A stretch of 64,000 nt of DNA from Leptoclinus maculatus. Lineage: Eukaryota > Chordata > Actinopteri > Perciformes > Stichaeidae. Both the position numbers and the translations under genes were made by a program. The stretch is from assembly GCA_032191485.1 (NCBI GenBank), contig JAVDOI010000012.1:11346635-11410634 (forward strand), in the 5' to 3' direction. Positions 34,346 through 47,000 of the stretch are shown piece by piece (position 1 is the first letter of the stretch; every line of letters starts with the position of its first letter). The notes below the pieces were generated by a model. That model made no database searches and was not told where the DNA came from. It was given only the letters and a program-made list of their open reading frames with translations.

Positions 34346-35755
34346 CGCGCAATAACTTGCAAAATGCTCCTAGGATTTATATGCCACATTAAACTTGTCA
34401 GCTTGATGGAGTTTTGAAATAACAGAAACCCTTGACGGATGACACCAAATAATGAACACCATAGTGCAGGTGAAGTGTTTACTACACCCTGTTATGGCTC
34501 TGTGTAAACACTGGATTTTGGCAATGACAGGCCCCTCACAGAAACATGGCACAGCATGAACACACACCCTCCTCTGGCACTATTTATAGCTCTGTGGGCC
34601 TGGAATGCTTTGATTTGTCTTAGCACCCATGACTGTTAAAGAAGGGGTGCAGATATGTTTTTCCTTTCTCTGCCCATGATCTCTATTGACACTGGTGAAT
34701 GCTTCCCAAAACAACTGAACGAAACCGCCCACATGACTTTAAGACTGGCTGGATTAAACGTATTTCTTTAACTGGTGCAACGAGTGATTGATTGTGATTG
34801 TTGAGGCTGAAATACAGTCAGTCGTCAAGAATGAAGCCGCAATGGGAAGACTGAGTTTTTTCTTTCGGCTGAATACGTTTACTCCACTTTGTTTTGACTA
34901 CCAAATGTGGAGTTTTGTGCATCCACACTGTGCCGAAACAGAGAGATGATGAAGTTATGGAATACTGTAGGATGGAATTGTAAACCTGGACGAGACAGAC
35001 GAAAAGTGCCGACAAGGGGGGGTTGATATTGTTTCATGGGATTTAATAAGTCTGTGCTCAAAAGGGAAAAATCCATGAGCTAGTCCTTCATTTTTTCCAC
35101 AGGACTGAAGACACGTGAATTCTTTCTACAAACATCGGAGTATCGATCAGAGTCCTGTTACATAACGAGGCGGTTACAACCAGCGTAGACGTATGTAGTT
35201 TCCATGTTGATGGAACATATTAGTTCATTCATACAATTCGGAAAAAGAAGGAAAATGTTTTCCAGGGATCTCAAGTTGTGGCAGGAAGGAAATACGAGTG
35301 CTTATTGCACAATGACATGCCAGCACTGCCCCGACTGAAATCCTGGCAGCAGCGGTCTCAGCAGCTCCAGCGCTGCTTGTCCAACATCTATTGATAATTA
35401 TGAAACACAACCTAATTTCACCATGCTGCTTCATCGTTAAAAGATCAGCCACAGATTCCTGGTTTTGCGTGTTACACCTCCTTTAAAACAGACTATGTTA
35501 AATGATATTATTACATCCATTAGAGTCTCCCTACACTCCAAAAAAATGTTTTGCTTAGTGTTGCTTCACTCGGATGTTTAACCTTTAATGAGCAGGGGAC
35601 TCTTGAGACATGTCATAGCTCATGGATCTCTAATGATGAAGAAGTAGATGAGCTTTTACCACCTTTTAACTGGTTAATTGAACTTTTTCGTGGAAAAAAA
35701 CGACCCATATTCAGACACAGCTCCTTATTACATTTTGGAAAATATGTTTATTAAA

Positions 35756-35832
35756 TTAGCTGGCAGCTGGCTGTAGTGTCATATTCAGCCCACAGACATG
35801 AGAGCGGTATCAGTCTTCACATCTAACCCTCT
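35756..35832 (-). repeat. decayed 'GTTAGCTTAGC' family repeat, reverse orientation
   Basis: GGCAGCTGGCTGTAGTGTCA, CACAGACATGAGAGCGGTAT and TCACATCTAACCCTCTGC correspond to the reverse strand of the element at 25858-25985 and to the right arm at 55585-55719. Confidence 0.6.
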
Positions 35833-36624
35833 GCACAAAACAGTTTTAATTAGAGTTAATGCAAAGTAGAAAAGTACAACATCCCTGGCATACAAGAGAG
35901 CAGCTCAAACGGCCCAAAGGGAGGCAAAAGTCCATGCTTCATTTTGCCCCTTGAATTTCCTTGGAAGGTTTTCCATGACACACACGATACAATGTACAAT
36001 TTCCATATCAAAGTTCCACTGCTTGGATTTAAAAGCTTAATCACACATGTTACACTTGGAAAACTGAAGGAGGGCGATGCTCTAACCCAGACAACTTTGC
36101 CTCAATGAGCTGTTTTTACAGTGATGGAAAATACTGCATGAACTTGGAAAAAGTGGTCTCTCTGAAAAAAAAAGAAAGACGGAGGTGCAAACTCGGCCGT
36201 CTGGACACAGGCGGTTTTCCTTCTCTTGAAGCGTGTGCCGGATTAATTTACTCATTCATAATTTGAGTTGCATAAGAGTTCCGTAAGAGTGGAGGAATTT
36301 ACATCTGGTAGACAAGGCTGCTGGATGGTTAGTTACGAAGGCTATGGCCGCTGCGGTTTACGGACTCATTGCAGCCACCCAACAGGCTCCCTCACACAGA
36401 CTAATCCATGTCTCAATCCAAAACAGATCCTCTGATTACCCCTCTCTCAAGTACACACATTTTCCTATGAATGGCCTTGGGTCTGACACGACTGATCAGT
36501 CACTGAGGCTACGCAGAAGGGTTAGCACCCGAAAAAAAATGATGTTCACTGGACTTGTATCAAACTGCTGAATGTGGTTGTGCATCTTGAAAGTCTTTAT
36601 AATGATGTCATACTAAATGCTGGG

Positions 36625-36915
36625 CGACATAGAGTGCGGCAGGCAAAGCGTATTTTTTGTACGTCACCCCAGAAGTTAGCATCGCACTGGTTCCCTTGAC
36701 AAAAAGCCAGTGGGGTTTTTTTTCCATTTGATTGTGGATTATTGCAGACAATAAACTCTGTGGTTTATGTATTACATGTTGTGTTCAGCTAGACATTCTT
36801 CACAAATGAACAGCGTAAATGTTAACGTACCGCTTTCAATGAACTACACCGCGGTCGCATGACTTCCCGTCACCACCACGAAGCTAAAAGCTAACTAGTG
36901 TTCGTTGTGATGGCA
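36625..36915. repeat. possible dispersed repeat
   Basis: Contains GTACGTCACCCCAGAAGTTA, TTGACAAAAAGCCAGTGGGG and ACTACACCGCGGTCGCATGA. I have an impression of having met this combination in other fish sequences but cannot name it; only one copy is in this window. Confidence 0.35.
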
Positions 36916-39122
36916 TTTAGTCGTCTCATTTAGCCACTTTGTTTTTTTAAGACACTTTAAAAAAAAAGCGAATTGTAGCTACTGATGTATTTTACATTGT
37001 AGAACAAATCCTAAAAACTTTACCACGTACCTTATTTCAGGCATCAAACAAAAACCCATTGACTTCGAGACGAGGGAAACCGGAACCTCTATTCATGTTT
37101 TTTATATTAATTTCAATGGCCAGGATCATAACTTTAAAAGTTAACAACAATGTTAGAATGTTCTACAGACAAGCAAACTTGAACACCAACACAGAGTTTA
37201 AACATTTGTCAAAATTAACAGTCCAAATTTTAGAACAAGCTTTGGTTACCAGATCTATTTCATAAGCGTGACTTGCTCTGGTGACTTCCAGTTACTTTGA
37301 TTCAGTGGGACACTTGAAAAACCTTCTAAAACCCCCAACATGACCCCACGGGATAGAAAGGCCCCGACCTGCGGCAAGTCTGCATTTCAAGGACTAGAAT
37401 AATGGACTAATACAAATGATAATAAACATCTGTAAGGTTTGAAATATCTGCCAAACAGCACCTGTGAAACTAGCTGAACATTTGGAAAGTTGATTCTCAG
37501 TTTTGTTTAGTTCAAAAGGGAAAATGTTTTTGCTAAATCCAATTATACATTTCTGGATTTTCTTTTTTTTTTAAAGCTATATTTTGGAAAAAGCTAACTA
37601 AAAGCAGCACCAGAGCAGGAATCAATTCATGGCACTGAAACAGTAATGTATAGTTTCACTTGGCTCCTCTGGCTGGCTTACTCTACAGCTTCCTCTCTTG
37701 GGCAATATATTATCTCCATAATGTTAAAACTGCTTCAACTAGCTGTTACTTGACTTCAGCAAATGTATTCAGGATTGATTTTGTTGTGTTCTCGACTACC
37801 TGAGAAAACACCAACATGTATTACTACTGATCATAATACAGTGTCAGTTTACCAAAAGCATAATCTACCATATACATGTTTGCTTTCCTGTCCAGATGAA
37901 GCACATATAATCAATGGTTCTAACATCTCTTATTCCATGAAAAGTTTATGTTGCCGGATGATTGAAGTCATTCCTCCAAAGGTTTTCATTTGTTATCTGT
38001 TTAGAAATGAAAAGGGAACCCTAACAGACCACACATGGCTGGGCCTTTAATTTCTTGATGAAGTGACAAAGCTATTAAATACACTTGACAACAACTGAGA
38101 CATGACTCAGACGTGTATATTGGATTTACACACTGGAGTAAGGTCAGTGGGGGATTTAAAGTAGCATGAGGCACTTCACTTTGAAACGATGTAGACTACA
38201 CTGCAAGAAATGTCACCATCATCACTGTTATACTAGATGTGATTTACTCAAAGAAGTTCCAGTCTATGTAGGAGCTGTCTATTGTTGTTGTTAGTATTTA
38301 GTTGTTGTTTTATTGATAATAAGTAGCCTTGTTTGCTACTTGTTTTGATAGTGTTTTCTTTAGTTATTCTCTTAGTTTAGTTTTTTTTTTTTCTTGTTTA
38401 GTATATTTAGATAATTAGAGTTGGGTAACACTGAGGCCACCTCCGGGGTTATAGGCAGGCGGGTATAGGACCAGCATGCACCTGGGTGGGCCTATGTTTT
38501 TTTTTTTTTTACCAGAGCAAGAGAGACAGTAATAGCCATGATTTCTTTATTTCATTTGCTTGCTCATACGACATATTATTTCAGACAAATGGCAGAAAAA
38601 TGGGATTTAACAAATGAAAAGGTTCAGTGACCTTGTGCCACAACACAAGCAACTGATGTTATTTGTAAAAATGTAAAAAAAAAAAATGTTTTGGTGTGTG
38701 ACAGGAAACAACACAACACTTGAGCACAGATGAATCCAAAATATCAGAATTCTGTTTTTACATCGGATGGTACCTTATGTAACTTCTATTGCAGTGGAGA
38801 ATTTGACCTGATGACTACTAGGGTCAGTCTATGTAGTGGTCTTGTTCAGCCTTTTTTTTCCAGTCAAGTGTCAGAAGACGCTGCAGATTTCCATTAGGAA
38901 ATGGAAACGGATAGCTTCTTCCCTCAGTGGGAACAATGGAATTCTCTATATTCCATTTTTCGAAACATCAGCTAACCATGGCCACATAAATTGACTCAAA
39001 ACACAGAAACATTTTAAAGCTGTCTGGTCTACATTTCAAAATCTGAAGATAGAGTGAACTGCTACAGAAAACTGTGTTAAATAAATTTCATGTGGAGGTT
39101 CCTGTAATCGAACTTCAGAACT

Positions 39123-39123
<1 letters not shown>

Positions 39124-39174
<51 letters not shown>

Positions 39175-39191
39175 TCTCTCTCTCTCTCTCC
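39124..39191. repeat. (CT)n microsatellite upstream of nfatc2
   Basis: About 33 CT units ending in a C run, roughly 550 bases before the distal nfatc2 start codon. Long pure polypyrimidine tracts can form triplex DNA and bind GAGA-type factors; no effect shown here. The Leu-Ser and Arg-Glu open frames across it are artefacts of the repeat. Confidence 0.97.
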
Positions 39192-39744
39192 CCCCTACAG
39201 TGTCCTACAGTAATTTCTTCATCCCTACAATGGAGTTCTTGTGTGCTACTGTCTGTGAGAAGCCGCAGAAATGCCTTGGCGCAGGAGCCGGAGACGTCAT
39301 GGATTCCTGAGTGTGGGGCTTTGCAGGAAAGCCCTGAGTCTCCGACATGGACCGGCTCCAGGTTTCCATGGCAAAGGCGCACAAACAGGAGGAAACACTG
39401 AGGGAATCCCGTTATTTTACAGCATTGGAGCATTATAAACACCCAGAGCGGGGAAGGAAGCCGCTCTTGATACACAAGTAATCCTTATAGAGCTCTAGGA
39501 AGGGGGACTTCATACCAGAACCGTTGCTGTAGCTGCTGCGGCTGCATGCTTTTTTGAAAAGAAAGAGAGTTTGCGCGCAGCTGCTGTTTCGCAGCTTGAA
39601 GTTTTTGAACGCGTCGACATACAGAGAGGTCTTTTTTTGGGTCTCTTTTCAACATTTTCAACAGAAGAGAGCTTCCTCCGCTGTGGTCATTAGCGGGAAG
39701 TAATTTTTTTATCTTTTTTATTTGTTTTTCGTATTTTGATCCAG
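39192..39744 (+). promoter_or_regulatory. nfatc2: probable distal nfatc2 promoter and 5'UTR
   Basis: The 550 bases between the CT repeat and the distal start codon are richer in G+C and CpG (TTTGCGCGCAGCTGCTG, GAACGCGTCGACA) than the spacer. Assigned by position before alternative exon 1; no TATA box or start site identified. Confidence 0.4.
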
Positions 39745-39802
39745 ATGTTCAGAGAGACTTGGATGCTGGCGCAGTACCACACCATGAGGTCGATGGATCA
39801 AG
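39745..39802 (+). CDS. nfatc2: nfatc2 alternative first coding exon, distal
   Basis: ATG at 39745 encodes 19 residues, [19 protein letters not shown], with donor GTACTG in phase 1. It resembles the short alternative mammalian N-terminus that, as I recall it, ends RIMGSVDQ, so it is probably a true alternative promoter exon. A second in-frame ATG lies near its end. Confidence 0.75.
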
Positions 39803-42800
39803 GTACTGCTGAAGTGTTGTGATTATCTGGTAATCAAACCATTTGATTTTTAATTGATGGAGTAGTATTAGTCCTGGGGTGTTGAAGTCTGTGGTGATGT
39901 GAGCTGTAATGCCGTGTGTCCGTTGACTGTCTAATAGTTCACAGTTGGAATGTTGACGTTTGGGAAGAGTGCTTGAGTTGGTCAGCGCACAGCAGCGCGT
40001 GCCTCGGCATCACCGGGAAGCGCTAAGATATTGGGAAGCCATAGAAAAGCGAATAATTGTTATAATTAATTATGAAATGCTCTGAACTTTATTTCATCGG
40101 CGCAAAAATAGGAGAGCCACTTTGGGTACTAATAGAAAATAAAGTTTGTATGAGTTATGACATTCTATCAAACTTTAGAGTTACATTAATGATCACCTGA
40201 GCCTATTTGACTACTGTATATTGGTTGTGTAATGTGGTTCCAGGTTAATTCTAAGATTCAAATGTGGGTTTCCTCCAAGACCTTTCTGCTCGAATACTCT
40301 CAGATTCATATTCTGGCTGATATACATTTTTTTTTACACTTTGTTAATTTGAGTTCAATGACAGAAATAACCCATAATCAATAGTTTAATCAAGTTGGGA
40401 TACTACACCACCAAACAAAAGAAATTGAATGTTTTCCAAGGGTGCTGTGCGTCTGTTTGTTTTGCTGACTGAGCATGTGCTATTACAACAGGAAGGAACA
40501 CCAGAGTGTCTGCCCTGCGTCGTGCGTAAATCTGGGGATTCCCTCAGGAGTGCATTTTTTTATGAACTGTAAAAGATCGCATCTCCAGATTGGTTGATTA
40601 ATTTCATGAAATCCAATCCACTGATGGAACATGATGAATGTAACCATCCATCTACTATACAGACACACCCACACGCACACACACTTGAACCCTGTCTAAA
40701 TGGATAGCGTAAGTCAGTTGTTGAACAGGTGATGAGCCCAGTCAGCACCCTGCTGTGTCACCGTTACGTGTCAGACGCCCGGGGGCAGCACCAGGCTGCA
40801 CAGTCTCTTCAAAAGACTCGCGATAATCTCTTTGAATGGGGCACTCACTTCATCACATCCAAGCTGTACCTTTTTTTTTTTTTTTTCTTTCACTTCTTCT
40901 TCTTCGACGCATCAACGAGGAGGAGAGGAGTGATCAGACACAGAGATGAACTCGAGCGTTCATTGTGAAAATAGACCCGCCTTCATCTGAAAATAACTGC
41001 TGCGGGCTGAAACAGGAAACTTGTGCGCTTCGTCTCTTGCAGGCTCACCGATGCATTTAGTTGACACTTGAGCAGGTTCCCAAAATCCACATCAGCGCCG
41101 CAACACCTCCAGCGCGTCTCTGTTGCTTCGCCTGAACTCGAAGGAGTCGTTAGGGGAGAAAAAAAACACAGACAGATGACCTCTTTTTACGATGAAAAGG
41201 ATTTGGAGGAAGAGCTCAGTCGAGTCAACTGCCCTGATGAGGATTTGGAGTTTGAGTACTTGTTTGAATATGAACCACCTTGCAGCGACTTTGCTGCGGG
41301 AGATCAAGGTTTGTCCGGGGGCTCCTTGGCAACCTGAGTGGACTCCTCTCACTTTGTCGGTTATTTGAAGGCTTAGAGTGAATGTACGGTCCTTTGAGGC
41401 TTATTCATGTGAATGAAGAAGAAAAATCAGGAAGTAAATTTGACAGGCAGTCTGAGTTGTGGTAGCCATGTGAGAGAAGATGTCAACATGGAGAGGCTTT
41501 TTTTTTTTAGCTGAAAGATATTTTTTTTGTCTTTCAAAATGATTTGATTTTTGTCATTTGTGTCATTTAGAGAGGTGCACGTTAATGTCTGTGTTATTCT
41601 TTAAAATAATGGAAAATAGCTCTGTTGTGATGACATTTCATCTTCCCTCCCCTGCAGATGACCCCAACCTTGCGCCTCACAAAGTCCTCAGCCCCGAGCA
41701 GGCTTTCCCTCTGGAGGAGGCATCCCCTTACGGCATCAAGTCCTGCAGTCCCTCCTACACTGACCACAACACTGAGGTTCTCTCAGGATATGAGAACCAG
41801 GAGGCCAGACACTATCTGGACAGTACCCGGCCTGCAGGCCTGGCCCTAAGCCCGCGGATCGAAATCACCCCCTCCCGTGAGCACTACAACCATGGTCGGG
41901 ACTCCCTGCAGAACCACCACCTGAACATTAGCCCCAGACCCACCCTCACTGTGCCTGGCCATGAAAACCAGTCGTACCGTGAGCCTCAGTGCCTGAGTCC
42001 CGCCAGCAGCAACTCCTCCACCAGCTGGCACTCTGAAAGTTACTCCCCCTGGACGTCTCCTTGTGTGTCCCCCAGCAGCGGCCAGAACACCGGAGACCTG
42101 TGCCCCAGATTACAGAACATCCACACTGGCTCCCCGCGCACCTCCCCCGGCACCTCCCCTCGCACCAGCCTAGCCGAGGACAGCTGCCTGGGAACCCGCT
42201 CGCCCTCCTCCAGACCTGGCTCCCGCTCCACCTCCCCACAGGGCAAACGCACCTACGACATGTACAGGAATCCAGGCTTAGTCCCAGGGCATCGCTCCCG
42301 CAGCCCCTCCCCTCACAGCGGCCATGAAGAGCACAACATAGGTGCCCACTATACGCACAGCAGCCTCGCTGATGCCATGAATGGTTTTGGCGCCGGGCAG
42401 CCAGGCCTGGTGCCCACTAAAATAGTCAAGACGTCAAACCAGGTTTACACTCTGTACCCAGAGAACCACGCAGAAGGGAACTACTTGGTGTCCTGCGACC
42501 AGGACATAAAGTCCAAACCTGCTGCAGAGCCTTACTTTGTTATCCCCCAAATCTGGTCCAAGCCGCTGGTTTCCAGCATCTGCAGGTAAATTACCAGGAT
42601 GGTCGGAACTTGTTTCTCATGGCTAACACAAAATCCACAAAAGACATATTTTCCATCTTCTAAGAGGACAACTTTAATGATTTCCATGATTTATATCCTC
42701 TTCTGTATTCTTCATGTCCTATAGCATCCCTGTGGCTTCTCTCCCCCCGCTGGAATGGCCGATGCCCAGACGCACAGACCAGTACGAGCTCCACATTGAG

Positions 42801-43948
42801 GTGCAGCCCAAACCGCACCACAGAGCTCACTATGAGACGGAGGGAAGCAGGGGTGCCGTCAAGGCCCCCACAGGAGGACATTCTATTGTGCAGGTACGGC
42901 CAATAACAGGAGTAAATGAACAAAGTCATTGAAACTAGTACCCGGCAATGCATTTAACACTTCAATGCAAAGTGCTGAACAACCATATGAAGGCATGCTG
43001 TCAGGTTTGTCCAGTTAATTCCAGTAACCTTCCAGTTTGGGAGCCCGAGGCGGCCCTGATGGGAGAGCGTGTAATGGTATTTCCTACTCTTTATGCACTC
43101 AGTGGTGGTGGTGTTATTGCCCAGGGCCAGCTGTATGAAAATCACTCTATGTGAGTTACTCTGGCTTCTCTCATAGCACCTTTTCTTATTTCTCACTTTC
43201 TAAAACAAATCATTAAAGCATGCCCCTAACCCCAGACGTATGGCACACTGTAACCGCCCCATAGCCTCATGAAAAGCCTCAGAACTGAACCCAGGTCAGT
43301 GAGCAACACAAGCTTTTTTTTTTTTTTCTTTTGCCTTCCAGCCTAAAATAGTTTGCTGTTGTGCGCCCTCGCCCCCATGGTTTTAACCGCACAAACAGGC
43401 CTGTGTTCATGTTGTCCCTGACTTCCTCTTACACACTGGTTTGTTGACTGCGTGGGTCTCGTATATTAAGAAGCTGACTCAAAGTGTTGAAACACTCTCC
43501 AGACACGTGTAAAAGAGAATGAATAGTGCCTGTGGTTAAGATAATTGTAGGAGCAGAAAAAAAAAGAAGAAAGTCTGCTAATATTTCTCTTACAGTCACA
43601 ACGCTGGAACGCATGTTGAAATTAGCCGTGACACAGTTGTGGCCTCGCTGTACAGACCGAGAATAGGTTCAACTTCCCTCTCTTTTTGTTACTGTGGCAA
43701 CATTTCAAAAGCTGTTTTCTTTGTTGGTTGATAGTAGGGTCATGTTGGAAATACAGCTTCTCTCGCTTCTTTTCCATATTCTGCCCATCCCCAAAGGCCT
43801 CACCCTGAGGTCAGTTCTGCCTGGTTTGCCAGGCCAATCAGATGGTCAGGCCTGGCTAGCCACAACTGCACTCCTTCACCTCGTCTTTCCATCCTCTTCT
43901 CCTCCTTTGCTCCCTCCTTTTTTCCTCCTTCCTCCCTTCTTCTCTCTC

Positions 43949-44002
<54 letters not shown>

Positions 44003-47000
44003 CCTCGTACCCTCCACTTTACTTTTCCTACACTGCTTTCTGTCATGACTCACTGCTCCGGCCACTGCCATGACAACTGGCCTGACTGCTCACATGGCCC
44101 GTTGAGTGTTTGCAGTCAGCTTCCTCTGTTTCACCCCGTGTGTCAGCTACCTGGATTAGATGGAGCCGGTATGCTCATTCATGTTGCTATCGCTTCAGCT
44201 CACATTCAGCAGCTGCTGCTGTGAAGTTTGACAGTAACATCCAGTCAGATAATCATTTCTAAAATGTGATTGATGTATGTATGCCGTATGTAGTTTTTTT
44301 TCCTGACCACAATTAAAAGAAACAGTCAAAATAGGAAAAAATACCTTCTGGTGTGGAAATGCGTCTGATTTTAAATAAACTGGTTATTTACCAGGATTTA
44401 AGACTAAAATAGTCCTTTAAAAAGAAGTTACCTGTAGTGTTTGTGCAGTCCCTCTGCAACCAGTTCATGGTTATATTCTATCATAAAGGTTATGCACTAC
44501 ACTGTTTGCACAAAAACAGCATTTAGATGCAAGTTGATGCTTTGTGGTTTTTGCAGGTTTCCTCAGGAGGCACTCTCAGGTTAAATGTAACATCTCTCTC
44601 TCTCTCTCTCTGTCTCTCTATCTCCAGTTCACAGCTTCACCTATTCTCAATACTGTAATGCCAAGTGTGTCAGTCAGGCTGGACGTTTATGACTGTTTCA
44701 GTCAGGACCCTTCATCTAGTTCTGAAAGAACAAGCACAAGGCTGTAGGATGTGAGCTCTCTGCTGGTTTCTGTTCAAGGCTGCAAAAAGAAGACTCGTGC
44801 GTTTGCACACTGATTAGTCACCTCTGGGGGGGGGGAAACAACATCTGGAAAGGCAGAGTTAGAACAAGCGGCTATGGAGAAAACAAACCAGCTTAAAGCG
44901 ATTTCAGTCATGCTGATTCTCTGTTTTTATGTTTTTTTTTCAATGTCTGCAGTTACATGGCTACAGAGGCAAGGAGACACTTGGCCTGCAGATCTTCATT
45001 GGTACAGCAGATGAGCGCATCCTCAAGCCCCACGCCTTTTATCAAGTCCACCGCATCACTGGGAAGACAGTTACAACCACCAGCTATGAGAAGGTTATTC
45101 ACGGCACCAAAGTCCTCGAGATCCCCCTGGAGCCAAAGAACAACATGAGAGCAATGTGAGAATAGAATAATGTGCATTTGATTTCTTTCCACTCAAACAT
45201 GCATTTTTTTTTTTTTAAATATGCATTTTCTGTCGTCAGATTTGCTCACATATTTCATCCATTCTCACAGAATCGACTGCGCTGGGATCCTGAAGCTCAG
45301 GAACGCCGACATCGAGCTGCGGAAGGGCGAGACGGACGTCGGTCGGAAAAACACCCGCGTTCGTCTTGTGTTTCGTGTGCACATACCTCAGCCTGGAGGA
45401 CAGCACGTCTCTCTCCAAGTGGCCTCGCATCCCATCGAGTGCTGTAAGCAGCTCATATGCTTTTTTTCAACTATTTTTTTTATTTTGTTTCTCTTGAAAA
45501 ACGGTTTGATTCAGTGAAGGATTGATGTATTATGAGCATATGCTTCCTTTTGAAATCCAACTGCTGATTTATTCATCAGTTAACAAAACTTTATACAAAA
45601 TAAATACATAAAAAAAGAGGAACCCACATTCAAATGAGTTTGGAGCTCGGCTGATGAGTCCTGCACACAAAGCTGTCTTTATGCAACCAGGGCTTCCATC
45701 CAGTAGGTGGGCGCTGCATGTGTCAGTGTATCTGTTTGTATGTGCGCAGTAGTAAAGTCTGTGTTTGGGTACATCAGTGCATGTGTACACAGTGTTATTA
45801 GAGCCCTCTGGTGTAATCAAAACTCAAACAAGAAGGCCCTTTATCTAGCTTTGACTAACACCCTGGTCAAGACACCGCATCAATCATATCAGTGTGACAT
45901 GGGCTGCATGCAATATGCTCCTTTTTAATTCATTAAAATCATGACGCAGAATATGAAACATCATTTTATAATCGCCGTCTCTCCCCATCTGTTTTACGAT
46001 CACAGAAAGGACAGAACAACGGTTATTTCCACCGTCTGTCGTAACATGAACTTCAGAACAATTGCAGTGTCGGTGAAAACCAATCAGGTGTAAAAGTTGC
46101 TCACAATGACACCTGTGACACATCTGTCAGGCCCGTTGATAAGCAGCCTGTCAGCGATGGTGTGTTTGAGGAGGCAGGGCCCCTGGGCTGGTGTCATCCG
46201 CTTTGTTTCATCCGCTCGTGGTGTAGTAGGGCGAACAAACCTGTTCAAAGGTCACAGCGTTGTTTGTCGACACCTCAGCGCGCCTCAGTGAGTGTGGAGT
46301 TTCGGCTGAACAATTTTGTTGATAATAAGGTACAACATTAGGAAGCACTACTACCATTAACTCCTTAATTAACAACCCTATATTCAGACCCTGTACTCCT
46401 ACTCTATCAGACGGAAGCATAATTGATGCCCTGTACGTCATTTTATTCATGTGTGATGACGGAATGTCTCTGACAAAGATTTGACATTCTATGCATCACA
46501 TAGTAGTATTTATTGCACACTGCACAGCACTCTCCTAAATTGTGATTTGACAGTTTTACATTGCTGCTTATTGCATGACTCGGCATCACCTCTTTATTGT
46601 TAAACACGGCCACCTCTTGGTAATATGTTGCTTGTGTACTTGTGAGATACCAGTACAGAGCTTTCCAATTAAGTGTTACATGTTTTGTCACTGTAGTTTA
46701 GGGCTGCGACTAATGATTATTTTCATTATAGATGAATCTGCACATTACTTCTTTGATTAACCAATACATTGTTTGAAGAGGATTTTTGGCAAATTTTCAC
46801 TACTACTACTACAACTGATTATCAAAATAGTTGCCAATTATTTTTCCGTCAATCAATTAATCCAGCGATCATTTCAGCTCTACTGTTGGTAAATACTAAA
46901 CGTTCTCCTTATGCGAGTGTGTGTGTGACAGCAGATGGACTGTAAATGTAACACACCGCCCCTCTGTGTGTCCCGGCAGCCCAGCGTTCAGCCCATGAGC

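Larger units (their letters stand above)
31961..39191 (+). other. atp9a-nfatc2 spacer
   Basis: No gene recognised in about 7 kb. Contains repeat copies at about 35756-35832 and perhaps 36625-36915, and ends in a CT microsatellite. A 200-codon open frame at 33743-34345 on + has no feature I recognise. Confidence 0.65.

Noticed and set aside
39077..39475. 132-codon minus-strand Arg-Glu-rich frame and the facing Leu-Ser frame
   Set aside because: Produced by the CT microsatellite; no conserved flanking protein.
41846..42252. Minus-strand frames opposite nfatc2 exon 2
   Set aside because: Shadows of the Ser/Pro-rich coding strand.
43694..44224. 176-codon plus-strand frame in nfatc2 intron 3
   Set aside because: Runs through a CT microsatellite, has no domain and lies in the intron between two well-supported exons.
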